Source: Burkholderiales bacterium
Lineage (GTDB): Bacteria; Pseudomonadota; Gammaproteobacteria; Burkholderiales; SG8-41
Direction: 5' to 3'
DNA length: 64,000 nt
Assembly: GCA_019744975.1 (NCBI GenBank)
Contig: JAIETP010000003.1
Coordinates: forward strand, 1-64,000
Part shown: in pieces, positions 32,380-41,296 of the stretch
How the letters are laid out: every line of letters starts with the position of its first letter
How positions within the stretch are numbered: the stretch's first letter is position 1
Program-made: the position numbers and the translations under genes
Notes under the pieces: model-generated
What the model saw: the letters and a program-made list of their open reading frames with translations, nothing else
Told to the model about the DNA's origin: nothing
The model's database searches: none

Positions 32380-34842
32380 TCAGTGTTGCCGGCCGGACAG
32401 CCGCAACGCATTGACCACCACGACCAGCGAACTGGCTGACATGCCGAGTGCCGCAAGCAGCGGCGTCACCATTCCCGCCATCGCCAACGGCAAAGCCACT
32501 GCATTGTAGGCAAGGGCCCAGGCCAGATTCTGGCGGATCACGCGCAACGTTCGGCGTGCGCCGCTGACGATTTCCGCGAGTCCACCAAGGCGATCGGTCA
32601 TCAGGATGATGTCGGCGCTGACCTGGGCGAGTTCGGTGCCGCTGCCCGGCGCTATCGACACCTGTGCCTGCGCCAGCACCGGCGCATCGTTGACCCCGTC
32701 ACCGATCATCGCCACGATGGCGCCCCGCGCCTGCAGTTCACGCACATAGTCGAGTTTGGCTGCCGGCGTGACGCCGCCACGATAATCCGGAATGCCCAGT
32801 TCTGCCGCAGTGTGACGGACCCGCTGCGGGCGGTCGCCCGACAACAGGGCAATTTTTGCCCCGCCCGCCGCCAGCGCCCGGATCATCACCGGCGCATCAT
32901 GGCGCACCACGTCATCCAGCAGGAACAGTGCCAGCCATCCCTGCGCGTCACCCAGCGCCACCACCATCATGTTGTCCGGTACCGATTCCAGTTCAGGGGG
33001 CAATGCCTTGCCGTGCAGTGCCGCCACAAATTGCGGTCTGCCGATGCGCAGCAGGCGGCCATCGACCCTGCCCTCGACACCGCCGCCGGTGACCGTGCAC
33101 ACATCTTCCGCCACCGGGTGCACGCCGGGTGCAGCCGCGACCAGTGCACGTCCCACCGGATGTTCTGACCATGATTCCAGCCCCGCAGCCAAAGACAGGC
33201 AGGCTTCGCGCGTATCGGTTGACAGCAGCCTCACTCCGCAAAGCGACATTTGCCCGGTGGTCAGCGTGCCGGTCTTGTCGAACACAAAATGGGTGACCCG
33301 GGCCAGTGTCTCCAGCGCAGAACCACGCGTGATCAGCGCCCCGGAACGGTACGCCGCACCGGTTGCCGCGGTCAGCGCGACCGGCGTCGCGAGCGACAGC
33401 GCACAGGGACATGTGACCACCAGCAGCGACACCGCAACCCACAAGGCGCGTGATTCATCGATTTGCCACCACACCGCGAAGCTTGCCGCCGTCAGCACCA
33501 GCAGCACCACAATGAACCACTGTGCAACGCGGTCCGCCGTCCGGGCAATGCCGGGCTTTTCCGACTGGGCGCGATCCATCAGGCGTACGATCCCGGCCAG
33601 CACCGTATTTTCACCGGTGCGGGTTACCCGCATCGTGATGACACCATCCAGATTAACTGCGCCGCCAATCAGCGTGTCGCCGGGACGTTTGGCCACCGGC
33701 CGCGATTCACCGGTCAGCAAAGATTCGTCGGCGGCGCTGTTGCCGAGCACCACCACGCCATCGACAGGGATCGCGGCGCCTGGCCGCACCCGCAGCAGAT
33801 CACCGGAACGCAAGGCGGCCGCAGCCACCAGTTCCGTCGCGCCGCTGTCGATCAAGCGCTCGGCGGTCGTCGGCACCATGCGCACCAGTTGCTCCTGCGT
33901 CCGCACGGCTTTGGCGCGGGCTTCCATTTCGAGAAAACGCGCGCCCAGCAACAGGAATACGAACATGGCCACCGAATCAAAATAAACCGCACCCGAGGCA
34001 GTCCATGTCGCAGCCGCGCTGGCCGTGAACGCGATGACGATGCCCAGCGCCACCGGCACATCCATGCCGACGCGCCCGTAACACAGGTCACGCCAGGCAC
34101 CGGCATAAAACGGCACGGCCGACCACAGGGCCACCGGCAATGTCAGGATCAGGCTGGCGATCCGCATCAACTGTTCGATATCGGATGTCATTTCGCCGCC
34201 GGCGATATACACCGGTATCGCGTACATCATCACCTGCATCATGCTGAAACCGGCGATGAACAGGCGCCACAGCAGCACCCCGCGTTCGCGCCGCAGACCT
34301 TCCTCGGCACGGCCACTGTCGTAGGGTTGCGCGGCATAACCCAGATCCGCGACGGCGCGCAGCACCTTGCTCAGAGCGGTTATCCTCGCATCCCAGCGCA
34401 GCCGGGCCCGGCGTGTCGCATAGTTCAGCGACACCGCGGACACCCCCGGCAAGCGAGCCAGGCGCTGCTCGATCAGCCACACACAGGCCGCGCAGGTGAC
34501 GCCATCGATCAGCAGCGAGGCCTCTTTTTCATGCGCTGCTGCAGGCACCTCGCGAACAAAAGCACGCTGCACTTCGGCCAGGTCGTACACACCCAGCTCA
34601 GCCGGAAAACCGGTATTACGTGCAGTCGGTGATAGTGTGGTGCGATTGCGGTAATAGGCGCCAAGGCCGTTGTCGACGATGGTCTGTGCCACGGCCTGGC
34701 AACCGCGGCAGCAGGTATCGCGTGCGAGGCCATCGAGCAGCACCGGATACGAGGTCGCATCCAGCGGCAGGCCGCAATGGAAACACCCTGCAGTGGAATC
34801 CGACGCAGGATCTCCGTGCGAAAGCGGCACTGCCATAGTCAT
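32380..34842 (-). CDS. ccoI: CcoI/FixI copper-exporting P-type ATPase
   Basis: 820 residues. Order of features: a cysteine-rich N-terminal segment (CFHCGLPL and CCRGC), a heavy-metal-associated domain with DGVTCAACVWLIEQ, eight membrane helices including the metal motif TCPCAL, the phosphorylation site DKTGTLTTGQ and the hinge GDGVNDAPV. FixI-type pumps supply copper for the CuB centre of cbb3 oxidase and are distinct from detoxifying CopA. Separated from the ccoNOQPGH cluster by about 16 kb, with its own FNR box. Confidence 0.95.
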   Translation of the reverse strand: MTMAVPLSHGDPASDSTAGCFHCGLPLDATSYPVLLDGLARDTCCRGCQAVAQTIVDNGLGAYYRNRTTLSPTARNTGFPAELGVYDLAEVQRAFVREVPAAAHEKEASLLIDGVTCAACVWLIEQRLARLPGVSAVSLNYATRRARLRWDARITALSKVLRAVADLGYAAQPYDSGRAEEGLRRERGVLLWRLFIAGFSMMQVMMYAIPVYIAGGEMTSDIEQLMRIASLILTLPVALWSAVPFYAGAWRDLCYGRVGMDVPVALGIVIAFTASAAATWTASGAVYFDSVAMFVFLLLGARFLEMEARAKAVRTQEQLVRMVPTTAERLIDSGATELVAAAALRSGDLLRVRPGAAIPVDGVVVLGNSAADESLLTGESRPVAKRPGDTLIGGAVNLDGVITMRVTRTGENTVLAGIVRLMDRAQSEKPGIARTADRVAQWFIVVLLVLTAASFAVWWQIDESRALWVAVSLLVVTCPCALSLATPVALTAATGAAYRSGALITRGSALETLARVTHFVFDKTGTLTTGQMSLCGVRLLSTDTREACLSLAAGLESWSEHPVGRALVAAAPGVHPVAEDVCTVTGGGVEGRVDGRLLRIGRPQFVAALHGKALPPELESVPDNMMVVALGDAQGWLALFLLDDVVRHDAPVMIRALAAGGAKIALLSGDRPQRVRHTAAELGIPDYRGGVTPAAKLDYVRELQARGAIVAMIGDGVNDAPVLAQAQVSIAPGSGTELAQVSADIILMTDRLGGLAEIVSGARRTLRVIRQNLAWALAYNAVALPLAMAGMVTPLLAALGMSASSLVVVVNALRLSGRQH

Positions 34843-34921
34843 GGCAGGCGCATCGAAACTTCATCCCGACGCCATGACCGCCGCCCCATGAATGACTCCA
34901 TTTCATTGAATATGCGGGTTA

Positions 34922-34927
34922 ATGCTA
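34922..34927 (-). promoter_or_regulatory. putative -10 of ccoI promoter
   Basis: TAGCAT on the minus strand at the class II distance from the FNR box at 34950-34963. Confidence 0.4.
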
Positions 34928-34949
34928 GGGGCGCAGCCGATTCCCGGTG

Positions 34950-34963
34950 TTGACCCATATCAA
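34950..34963. promoter_or_regulatory. FNR/ANR box upstream of ccoI
   Basis: TTGAC-CCAT-ATCAA. It serves ccoIS: in the other direction the predicted transcription start would fall past the aat start codon, so aat is unlikely to be its target. Confidence 0.78.
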
Positions 34964-34995
34964 ATCCCCCGCACACGGCAAGGTAAGATGGCAGC

Positions 34996-35697
34996 ATGAT
35001 TCCCTGGCTGGAAAGCAGCGACCCCTTCCCCCCACTGGAACGGGCGCTGGCAGAACCCGCTGGCCTGCTAGCCGCAGGCGCTGACCTGACGCCGGCGCGG
35101 CTGCTGACGGCCTATCGCAACGGGATTTTTCCCTGGTACAGCACCGGGCAGCCGGTGTTGTGGTGGAGTCCCGACCCGCGCATGGTGCTGTTTCCCGCCG
35201 AATTCCGCCTGCCGCGTTCACTGGTGAAACGGTTGCGCCGGCGCGATTACGAAATCCGCATCGACACCGAGTTCGACGCCGTGATGCGCGCCTGTGCCGC
35301 GCCGCGCAGCGACGGCGCCGGCACCTGGATCACGCCCGAAATGATCGCGGCCTACTGTGAGCTGCACCGCTTGGGCCATGCACACTCGGTGGAAACCTGG
35401 ATCGACGGCAAACTGGCTGGCGCACTCTACGGCATTGCGCTGGGACGGATGTTTTACGGCGAGTCCATGTTTACCAGCGTGCCGGACGCCTCGAAAATCG
35501 CGCTGGCGCATCTGGTGCACAGGCTCGAAAGCCGGCAGTTCGGCATGATCGACTGCCAGATGAATACCGCGCACCTCGCCCGCTTCGGCGCGCGCGAGAT
35601 ACCGCGCCGGGAGTTTTCGCGGCGTCTGGCGGAATTGGTAAACTACCCCCAGCCTGGCGACGTCTGGCGTTTTGACGACAAACCACTGGATTGGTGA
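34996..35697 (+). CDS. aat: leucyl/phenylalanyl-tRNA-protein transferase
   Basis: 233 residues. Adds Leu or Phe from tRNA to proteins with N-terminal Arg or Lys, marking them for ClpS/ClpAP degradation. Conserved segments: [46 protein letters not shown] and [17 protein letters not shown]. Followed by bpt 16 bases later. Confidence 0.97.
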   Translation: MIPWLESSDPFPPLERALAEPAGLLAAGADLTPARLLTAYRNGIFPWYSTGQPVLWWSPDPRMVLFPAEFRLPRSLVKRLRRRDYEIRIDTEFDAVMRACAAPRSDGAGTWITPEMIAAYCELHRLGHAHSVETWIDGKLAGALYGIALGRMFYGESMFTSVPDASKIALAHLVHRLESRQFGMIDCQMNTAHLARFGAREIPRREFSRRLAELVNYPQPGDVWRFDDKPLDW

Positions 35698-35713
35698 ACA
35701 AGAGCACTAAACC

Positions 35714-36439
35714 GTGACCTACCTTTCGGAATTTCCACTCTCGGTACTGCAGTTCTACGCGACCGCGCCCTACCCCTGCAGTTATCTGCCGGAGCGCATG
35801 GCGCGTTCGCAGGTTGCAACCCCCAGCCATTTGATCGACGGCCCCGTCTACAGCGAACTGGTGCGTGCAGGCTTTCGCCGCAGCGGAGCATTCACCTACC
35901 GGCCGCACTGCGACCATTGCCGCGCCTGTGTGCCGGTACGCCTGGTTGCCGAGGATTTTCAGGCAAACCGGACGCAGCGCCGCACGTGGAAACGGCATGC
36001 CGCCCTCGAATCACGGACGCTCGAACTCAAATACCATCCCGAACACTATGCGCTGTACCTGCGTTACCAGGCAGAGCGCCACGCCGGCGGCGGCATGGAC
36101 CAGGACAGCCGCGAGCAATACCGCCACTTCCTGCTGCAAAGCAATGTCGATTCCCGCCTGATCGAATTCCGTGAAGGCGGTGCACTGCGCATGGTCAGCA
36201 TCATCGACCAGTTGCAGGACGGCGTGTCGTCGGTCTACACGTTTTTTGATCCGGAAATCCCGGGCGCCAGCTTCGGCACCTACAACATCCTGTGGCAGAT
36301 TGACCTCTGCCGGCAGCTTGACCTGCCCTATCTCTATCTCGGCTACTGGATCGCGCAGAGCCGGAAAATGGCCTACAAAATCCATTTTCAGCCGATGGAA
36401 GGGCTGGTTGATGGTCGCTGGCAGGCACTCGCCGGCTGA
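35714..36439 (+). CDS. bpt: aspartate/glutamate leucyltransferase
   Basis: 241 residues, related to arginyl-tRNA transferases. The bacterial Bpt enzyme puts Leu on proteins with N-terminal Asp or Glu. Conserved parts: [19 protein letters not shown], the Cys motif [12 protein letters not shown], and [20 protein letters not shown] followed by YLGYWI. GTG start. Together with aat it gives both branches of the bacterial N-end rule in one transcript. Confidence 0.94.
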   Translation: MTYLSEFPLSVLQFYATAPYPCSYLPERMARSQVATPSHLIDGPVYSELVRAGFRRSGAFTYRPHCDHCRACVPVRLVAEDFQANRTQRRTWKRHAALESRTLELKYHPEHYALYLRYQAERHAGGGMDQDSREQYRHFLLQSNVDSRLIEFREGGALRMVSIIDQLQDGVSSVYTFFDPEIPGASFGTYNILWQIDLCRQLDLPYLYLGYWIAQSRKMAYKIHFQPMEGLVDGRWQALAG

Positions 36440-36481
36440 ACGTTTTACTCCGGACACGCGCCGGCCGGTACAATAGGCGCC

Positions 36482-37504
36482 ATGTATACCCTGCTCCGCC
36501 CCCTGCTGTTCACGCTGGATGCCGAGTCCGCGCACCACCTGACCCTTGAATCACTGCAACTCGCCGCGCGCGCCGGACTTGCCGGCGCCTGCACCTCACG
36601 CACGAAGGCGGCAACACGCACGGTGATGGGCCTCACCTTCCACAACCCGGTCGGACTCGCCGCCGGGCTCGACAAAAACGGGGAATACATCGATGCACTG
36701 GCCGCCCTCGGCTTCGGTTTTCTTGAAATCGGCACCGTCACACCACGCCCGCAGCCGGGCAATCCGCGGCCGCGCATGTTCCGCCTGCCGGCTGCGCGCG
36801 CCGTCATCAACCGCATGGGTTTCAACAATCATGGCGTTGATGCGCTGGTTGCCAACGTGCTGCGCGCCCGTTTCCGCGGTGTACTCGGCATCAACATCGG
36901 CAAGAATTTCGACACCCCCATCGAGCGCGCCGTCGACGACTACCTGATCTGCTTGCGCAAGGTGTATGCCCACGCCAGCTACATCACGGTCAATATTTCC
37001 TCGCCGAACACCAAAAACCTGCGTCAACTGCAGCAAACCGATGAACTGGGCCAGCTGCTGGCGGCACTGCAAATGGAACGGGAGCGGCTCGCCGATCAGC
37101 ATGGCCGGCGGGTGCCGCTGGCGCTGAAAATTGCACCCGATCTCGACCCGTCGCAGATCTCCGCGATCGCCGGACTGCTGGTCACCCATCACATCGACGC
37201 CGTGATCGCCACCAACACCACGGTCGCCCGTGACGCCGTCGAAAATTTGCCGCATGGTGCGGAAACCGGCGGGCTCAGCGGCGCGCCGCTGACCACGCAG
37301 GCACAGTCGGTGACGGCACAGCTTGCCGCGGCACTCACCGGTGCGGTGCCGGTGATCGGCGTCGGCGGCATCATGAACGGCGCTGACGCCGCGGCACGCA
37401 TCACGGCCGGCGCCAGTCTGGTGCAGCTCTACACCGGCCTGGTGTATGCCGGGCCGGCGCTGGTCGGTGATTGCATCAAGGCCTGCACCTCAACGGGCTC
37501 CTGA
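36482..37504 (+). CDS. pyrD: dihydroorotate dehydrogenase (quinone), class 2
   Basis: 340 residues, membrane-associated FMN enzyme of pyrimidine synthesis that passes electrons to quinone. Visible motifs: [39 protein letters not shown] with the catalytic Ser, and [20 protein letters not shown]. The N-terminal amphipathic region ([18 protein letters not shown]) is the class 2 membrane anchor. Confidence 0.96.
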   Translation: MYTLLRPLLFTLDAESAHHLTLESLQLAARAGLAGACTSRTKAATRTVMGLTFHNPVGLAAGLDKNGEYIDALAALGFGFLEIGTVTPRPQPGNPRPRMFRLPAARAVINRMGFNNHGVDALVANVLRARFRGVLGINIGKNFDTPIERAVDDYLICLRKVYAHASYITVNISSPNTKNLRQLQQTDELGQLLAALQMERERLADQHGRRVPLALKIAPDLDPSQISAIAGLLVTHHIDAVIATNTTVARDAVENLPHGAETGGLSGAPLTTQAQSVTAQLAAALTGAVPVIGVGGIMNGADAAARITAGASLVQLYTGLVYAGPALVGDCIKACTSTGS

Positions 37505-37510
37505 ACGGCG

Positions 37511-38128
37511 ATGATCACCGCCGCACCCGCCGACGCCATTGACTCGCTGCTGCCGCAAACCCAATGCGGCCAGTGTGATTATCCCGGCTGCCGGCCTTAT
37601 GCCGAAGCCATTGCCTCGGGTTCCGCAGCCATCAATCAATGCCCCCCCGGCGGAAACGAGCTGATCACCGAACTGGCGGCATTGCTGGATGTGCCGGTCA
37701 TGCCATTGAGTGCAAGCCACGGCGCCACAGCGGCTCCGGCCATCGCAATCATCGACGAAACCGTTTGTATCGGTTGCGCGTTATGCCTCCCCGCCTGCCC
37801 GGTGGATGCCATCGTCGGCGCGCGCCGGCTGATGCATACCGTGATCGCCGCCGAATGTACCGGTTGTGGATTGTGCTTGCCGCCCTGTCCTGTGAACTGC
37901 ATCAGCATCAGGCCTACCGGCGCGCCGCGCGATCACGCGGCACAACGTGCCGCATCCGGACGTTTGCGCCAGCGCTTCCTCGCCCACCAGCAGCGCCTGT
38001 CGACACGGGGACATGAACGGCACGGCAAAAAAAATGGCGTGGCTGCGGATGCCGCCGCACGCAAACGCGCGACGCTGGACCGCGCGCTCAGCAGGGCGCG
38101 GGCGCGACTGGCGAAAAACACTGCTTGA
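37511..38128 (+). CDS. RnfB-like ferredoxin without membrane helix
   Basis: 205 residues. An Fe-S domain with [18 protein letters not shown] is followed by two [4Fe-4S] ferredoxin motifs ([16 protein letters not shown] and [16 protein letters not shown]) and a basic Ala/Arg-rich tail. RnfB of the complete Rnf complex begins with a membrane helix; this one starts directly at the Fe-S domain, and no rnfA, C, D, G or E lies beside it. Orphan RnfB-like proteins of this form occur in betaproteobacteria. It lies 6 bases after pyrD. The electron partners are unknown. Confidence 0.85.
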   Translation: MITAAPADAIDSLLPQTQCGQCDYPGCRPYAEAIASGSAAINQCPPGGNELITELAALLDVPVMPLSASHGATAAPAIAIIDETVCIGCALCLPACPVDAIVGARRLMHTVIAAECTGCGLCLPPCPVNCISIRPTGAPRDHAAQRAASGRLRQRFLAHQQRLSTRGHERHGKKNGVAADAAARKRATLDRALSRARARLAKNTA

Positions 38129-38136
38129 AACCGCAG

Positions 38137-38171
38137 GGCCGGTAAAGTTCGGAGGGATTGATTAACCGGCC
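38137..38171. terminator. weak hairpin between convergent genes
   Basis: GGCCGGT and ACCGGCC pair across a 21-base loop between the stops of the RnfB-like gene and the M48 peptidase gene. There is no T-tract and the loop is long. Weak evidence. Confidence 0.25.
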
Positions 38172-38195
38172 GCGCCGCGTACGCCGGTGTCGTGA

Positions 38196-39197
38196 TCAGC
38201 GGCCGAAGAGGCCGCGCAACAACTGCGCCGGGTCAATGGCGGAGCCACCCTTGGGTTGCGATTGCGGCGCACTTTGCTGCTCATTTTTCTGCGAAGCCAG
38301 GCCACGCGCACCTTCCGCCGGCAATGGCTGCGCCGCGCGCATCGAACCGGCACCCGCGGCAACACGGCGGATGTCCAGTTCACGACCGGTCGGCAAACTG
38401 CCCACCCGCGGCGTCAATGCGGCACCCAGTTCATCAAGCCGGTCGCCAGGCGCAGGGTGGGTCTTGAACAACAGCGCGAGCGAGCCGTCGGCGGCGCCGC
38501 GGGCCGCCAGTTTGTGCAACACATCAATCAGTCCGAAGGGGTTATAACCAGCGCGCGCCGCCAGTATCACACCCATCGCGTCCGCCTCATGCTCCGCGCT
38601 CTTGTCAAGACCGCGCGCGAACACCTCGGCACCGCTGCCGATCATGTTGTTGATCAGCGCCGAACGGTTGTCACGCTGCGCGAGCTGTGCGCCCGCCGAC
38701 AGCGCAGCGCTTTTTTGCATCACCGTCACATGATGGCGGCGCACGATATGGGCGATTTCATGCGCCAGCACACCGGCCAGTTGGGCCTCGTTGTCGAGGA
38801 TTTCATACAGGCCGCGCGTCACCATGACATAACCGCCGGGGGCGGCAAAGGCGTTGATGGACGCGGTATCGATCACTGCAAAACGCCACGGCAGGCTGGG
38901 CCGCTCGCTTTGCGTCGCCACCCAGCGCCCGACGCGGTTGACATAACTTTGCAGCGCGGCATCGTTGACCAGGGGTGCTGCGCCGAGCATACGCCCTGTG
39001 ATTTCGCGCCCAATGTTCTGCTCTTCCTGCTCGCTGACCCCGGCGACCGCGGTGACGGCATCGCGGCCGATGCTGAAAATACGGTTGAGGTCGATGTTCT
39101 GCGCCTGCGCCGCGCCGCAAAACCCCGCCGTCATCCAAAGCAGCAGATGTGCCAGCATTACTTTCATGCGTATATAGTTCATTCGCATCACGTTCAT
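38196..39197 (-). CDS. M48-family periplasmic metalloprotease
   Basis: 333 residues with a signal peptide near the N terminus (LAHLLLWMTAGFCGAAQA). Zinc motif HEIAHIVRRHH with the third ligand region in EHEADAMGV. The fold resembles BepA/LoiP-type outer-membrane quality-control peptidases, but there is no TPR domain and the C-terminal 70 residues are Ala-, Pro- and Gln-rich. The start overlaps the stop of the SH3-domain gene, so both are probably made together. Confidence 0.88.
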   Translation of the reverse strand: MNVMRMNYIRMKVMLAHLLLWMTAGFCGAAQAQNIDLNRIFSIGRDAVTAVAGVSEQEEQNIGREITGRMLGAAPLVNDAALQSYVNRVGRWVATQSERPSLPWRFAVIDTASINAFAAPGGYVMVTRGLYEILDNEAQLAGVLAHEIAHIVRRHHVTVMQKSAALSAGAQLAQRDNRSALINNMIGSGAEVFARGLDKSAEHEADAMGVILAARAGYNPFGLIDVLHKLAARGAADGSLALLFKTHPAPGDRLDELGAALTPRVGSLPTGRELDIRRVAAGAGSMRAAQPLPAEGARGLASQKNEQQSAPQSQPKGGSAIDPAQLLRGLFGR

Positions 39198-39742
39198 GGA
39201 TTGCTCCCGCCGGCCGTTCCCTGCGCCGGTTGCCCCAGATACTCGACCTGGCTTGCGCTCAATCCCGCGTTGCCGGCATGCGCGGCAGCCTGCTCACTGC
39301 TCACGGCGAAACCATCCAGTTGCCGCATCTGACCGCCGTCAAAATGCGCCTGCTTGAGATCCTCTTCTTCAAGGCCGCGGATACCGATGGTGGCGGTGAC
39401 ATTGACTTGCTGGCGCGGGCCGAATACGCGCCCCAGCGCCGAGCCGGCACCTCCGCCACCGCTGCTGCCGACGCCTGCCACGCCGAAGCGGACATTGAAG
39501 GAATAGAGCCAGCCGGTCACCGTACCGGACTTGACCTGCACCCAGGCACCCTGCCGCGCCACCGCGTCACCGGTTGCCCCCTTGGCCAGATTGCCGGCCA
39601 CGCCGGCGTCAGTGCGGGGTTCGGCACGCAGCACGCTGTCACGCTCCACCGTCACCGGTTCGGCGACGGCCACAGCCGCAAATATCGCAAACAGGGCTGT
39701 CACCAGCCAGCGACTGAACAGCTTTGGCGCTACGTTTTGCAT
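39194..39742 (-). CDS. exported SH3-domain protein
   Basis: About 182 residues: an N-terminal signal sequence (MQNVAPKLFSRWLVTALFAI), a bacterial SH3 domain (about 25-85; VERDSVLRAEPRTDAGVAG and WVQVKSGTVTGWLYSFNV), then a Gly-rich linker and a C-terminal region of unknown function. Coupled to the M48 peptidase by a four-base overlap, suggesting a joint envelope role. The start at 39742 leaves the signal peptide at the N terminus. Confidence 0.78.
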   Translation of the reverse strand: MQNVAPKLFSRWLVTALFAIFAAVAVAEPVTVERDSVLRAEPRTDAGVAGNLAKGATGDAVARQGAWVQVKSGTVTGWLYSFNVRFGVAGVGSSGGGGAGSALGRVFGPRQQVNVTATIGIRGLEEEDLKQAHFDGGQMRQLDGFAVSSEQAAAHAGNAGLSASQVEYLGQPAQGTAGGSNP

Positions 39743-39813
39743 CGGGAACTCCGGATGATCAATGCGCCCATTATAATCGTCCGGCCATACCCGCAACATG
39801 TCCGGCAAATACC

Positions 39814-40446
39814 GTGAATCCCGCAAAACGACAGGCCATTTTCGAGCGCTTCCGCAAGGCCAACCCCGAACCGCGCGGGGAACTCGAATACGCCTCGCCC
39901 TTCGAACTGCTGGTTGCCGTGATCCTCTCGGCGCAAGCCACTGACAAAAGCGTCAACCGGGCGACCCGCCCCCTGTTTCTGAAAGCAAACACGCCCCAGG
40001 CACTGCTCAAACTGGGCGTACCGGGGCTGGAGAAATACATCCAAAGCATAGGCCTCTATCGCACCAAGGCCAAAAACATCATCGCCACCTGCGGCATGCT
40101 GCTCGAAAAACACGGTGGCAGGGTACCGTGCGACCGCGCCGCGCTGGAAGAATTACCTGGAGTCGGCCGCAAAACGGCGAACGTTGTACTGAACATCGCT
40201 TTCGGTGAGCCGACGATCGCCGTCGATACGCATATTTTCCGCATCAGCAACCGTACCGGCCTCGCCCCGGGCAGGGACGTGCTGGCGGTCGAACAAAAAC
40301 TGCTGAATGTGACACCGGAGGCATTCAGGCTGCATGCCCACCACTGGCTGATCCTGCACGGGCGTTATGTCTGTATCGCGCGCAAACCGCGCTGCGGCGA
40401 GTGCCTGATCAACGATCTCTGCGAGTTCCGCCAAAAAACCACGTAA
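39814..40446 (+). CDS. nth: endonuclease III
   Basis: 210 residues, DNA glycosylase/AP lyase for oxidised pyrimidines. Helix-hairpin-helix LEELPGVGRKTANVVL with the catalytic Lys in this motif, the catalytic Asp in VDTHIFRISNR, and the C-terminal [4Fe-4S] ligands in CIARKPRCGECLINDLC. The GTG at 39814 (VNPAKRQAIFERFRKANPEP) fits the family N terminus. Confidence 0.95.
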   Translation: MNPAKRQAIFERFRKANPEPRGELEYASPFELLVAVILSAQATDKSVNRATRPLFLKANTPQALLKLGVPGLEKYIQSIGLYRTKAKNIIATCGMLLEKHGGRVPCDRAALEELPGVGRKTANVVLNIAFGEPTIAVDTHIFRISNRTGLAPGRDVLAVEQKLLNVTPEAFRLHAHHWLILHGRYVCIARKPRCGECLINDLCEFRQKTT

Positions 40447-40472
40447 AAAACGCGCCGGGAGGCGCGTTTTTT
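40445..40472. terminator. bidirectional intrinsic terminator after nth
   Basis: AAAAAACGCGCC and GGCGCGTTTTTT pair around a GGGA loop, giving a GC-rich stem with an A-tract before and a T-tract after it. It can end nth transcription and also that of the convergent cytochrome gene. Best terminator in the window. Confidence 0.88.
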
Positions 40473-40501
40473 GGTGCTGCATTTTTTGATGCGGCAAGAC
40501 C

Positions 40502-40822
40502 TCAGTACTTGACCGTGAGCCCGGACTGGCGCGAATAGAATGAGGCCAGATCCTCGATATCACGCTGCGACAGGGCGCCGGCCAATGGCGCCATGATCGC
40601 GTTTTTGCGTTCGCCGGACTTGTATTCAACCAGAGCTCTGACCAGGTAGTCATAATTCTGGCCCGCCAGGCGCGGAAAGTCCGGCGCGGCACTGTTGCCG
40701 TCCGGCCCGTGGCAGGCCGCACAGGTTTTGGATTTTTCCTTGCCGGCGGCGGGATTGGCCGCCCAATTCGGGCCACTGGCGATCAGCGCCGCACAACCGG
40801 CTATCCACAGCAGTTTTTTCAT
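40502..40822 (-). CDS. small class I cytochrome c
   Basis: 106 residues with a signal peptide (MKKLLWIAGCAALIASGPNWA), one haem site CAACH and a distal Met in NAIMAPLAG. Resembles one half of cytochrome c4 or a c553-type carrier. It probably carries electrons in the periplasm, possibly to the cbb3 oxidase. It follows a sister gene by 19 bases. Confidence 0.88.
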   Translation of the reverse strand: MKKLLWIAGCAALIASGPNWAANPAAGKEKSKTCAACHGPDGNSAAPDFPRLAGQNYDYLVRALVEYKSGERKNAIMAPLAGALSQRDIEDLASFYSRQSGLTVKY

Positions 40823-40841
40823 CAATATCCCCTGAATCCCG

Positions 40842-41183
40842 TTATTTCGACGCCGACTGGACTGCTGTCGTCGCATAGTAAGCGGCAACATCCGCCATGT
40901 CCTGTTCCGTCAGGCCGGCGGCAATCGCGCGCATCGAAGGGTGTGTACGATCACCGTTCTTGTAGCCTTGCAGTGCCTTGACGATGTAGGCGGCATGTTG
41001 GCCGCCGAGCTTCGGCACGCTGTAAGTCACGGGAAATGCGGTTTTGTACCCGGGAATGCCGTGGCAACCGGCGCACATCGCGGATTTGGTCTTGCCTGCC
41101 GCCGGATTACCTTCGGCTGCCTGGGTAAAACCCGGGACCAGTGCCGCTCCGATAGCGAGGCAAATTGCAGTTAACCGTATCAT
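40842..41183 (-). CDS. small class I cytochrome c
   Basis: 113 residues with a signal peptide (MIRLTAICLAIGAALVPGFT), haem site CAGCH and a Met in HPSMRAIAAG. Similar in layout to the next gene downstream; together they look like a split cytochrome c4 pair or a duplication. The ATG at 41183 puts the signal peptide at the start. Confidence 0.87.
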   Translation of the reverse strand: MIRLTAICLAIGAALVPGFTQAAEGNPAAGKTKSAMCAGCHGIPGYKTAFPVTYSVPKLGGQHAAYIVKALQGYKNGDRTHPSMRAIAAGLTEQDMADVAAYYATTAVQSASK

Positions 41184-41296
41184 GAAGGCGCTCTTTCCTT
41201 TTTTTGAACGACACAGGGCGCCGATTATAGCCCAAAAAATTCGCTGATTGCCGGGCAAATTCGGCTGATTGGCCATCCCGGCGGCGATGACCCATA

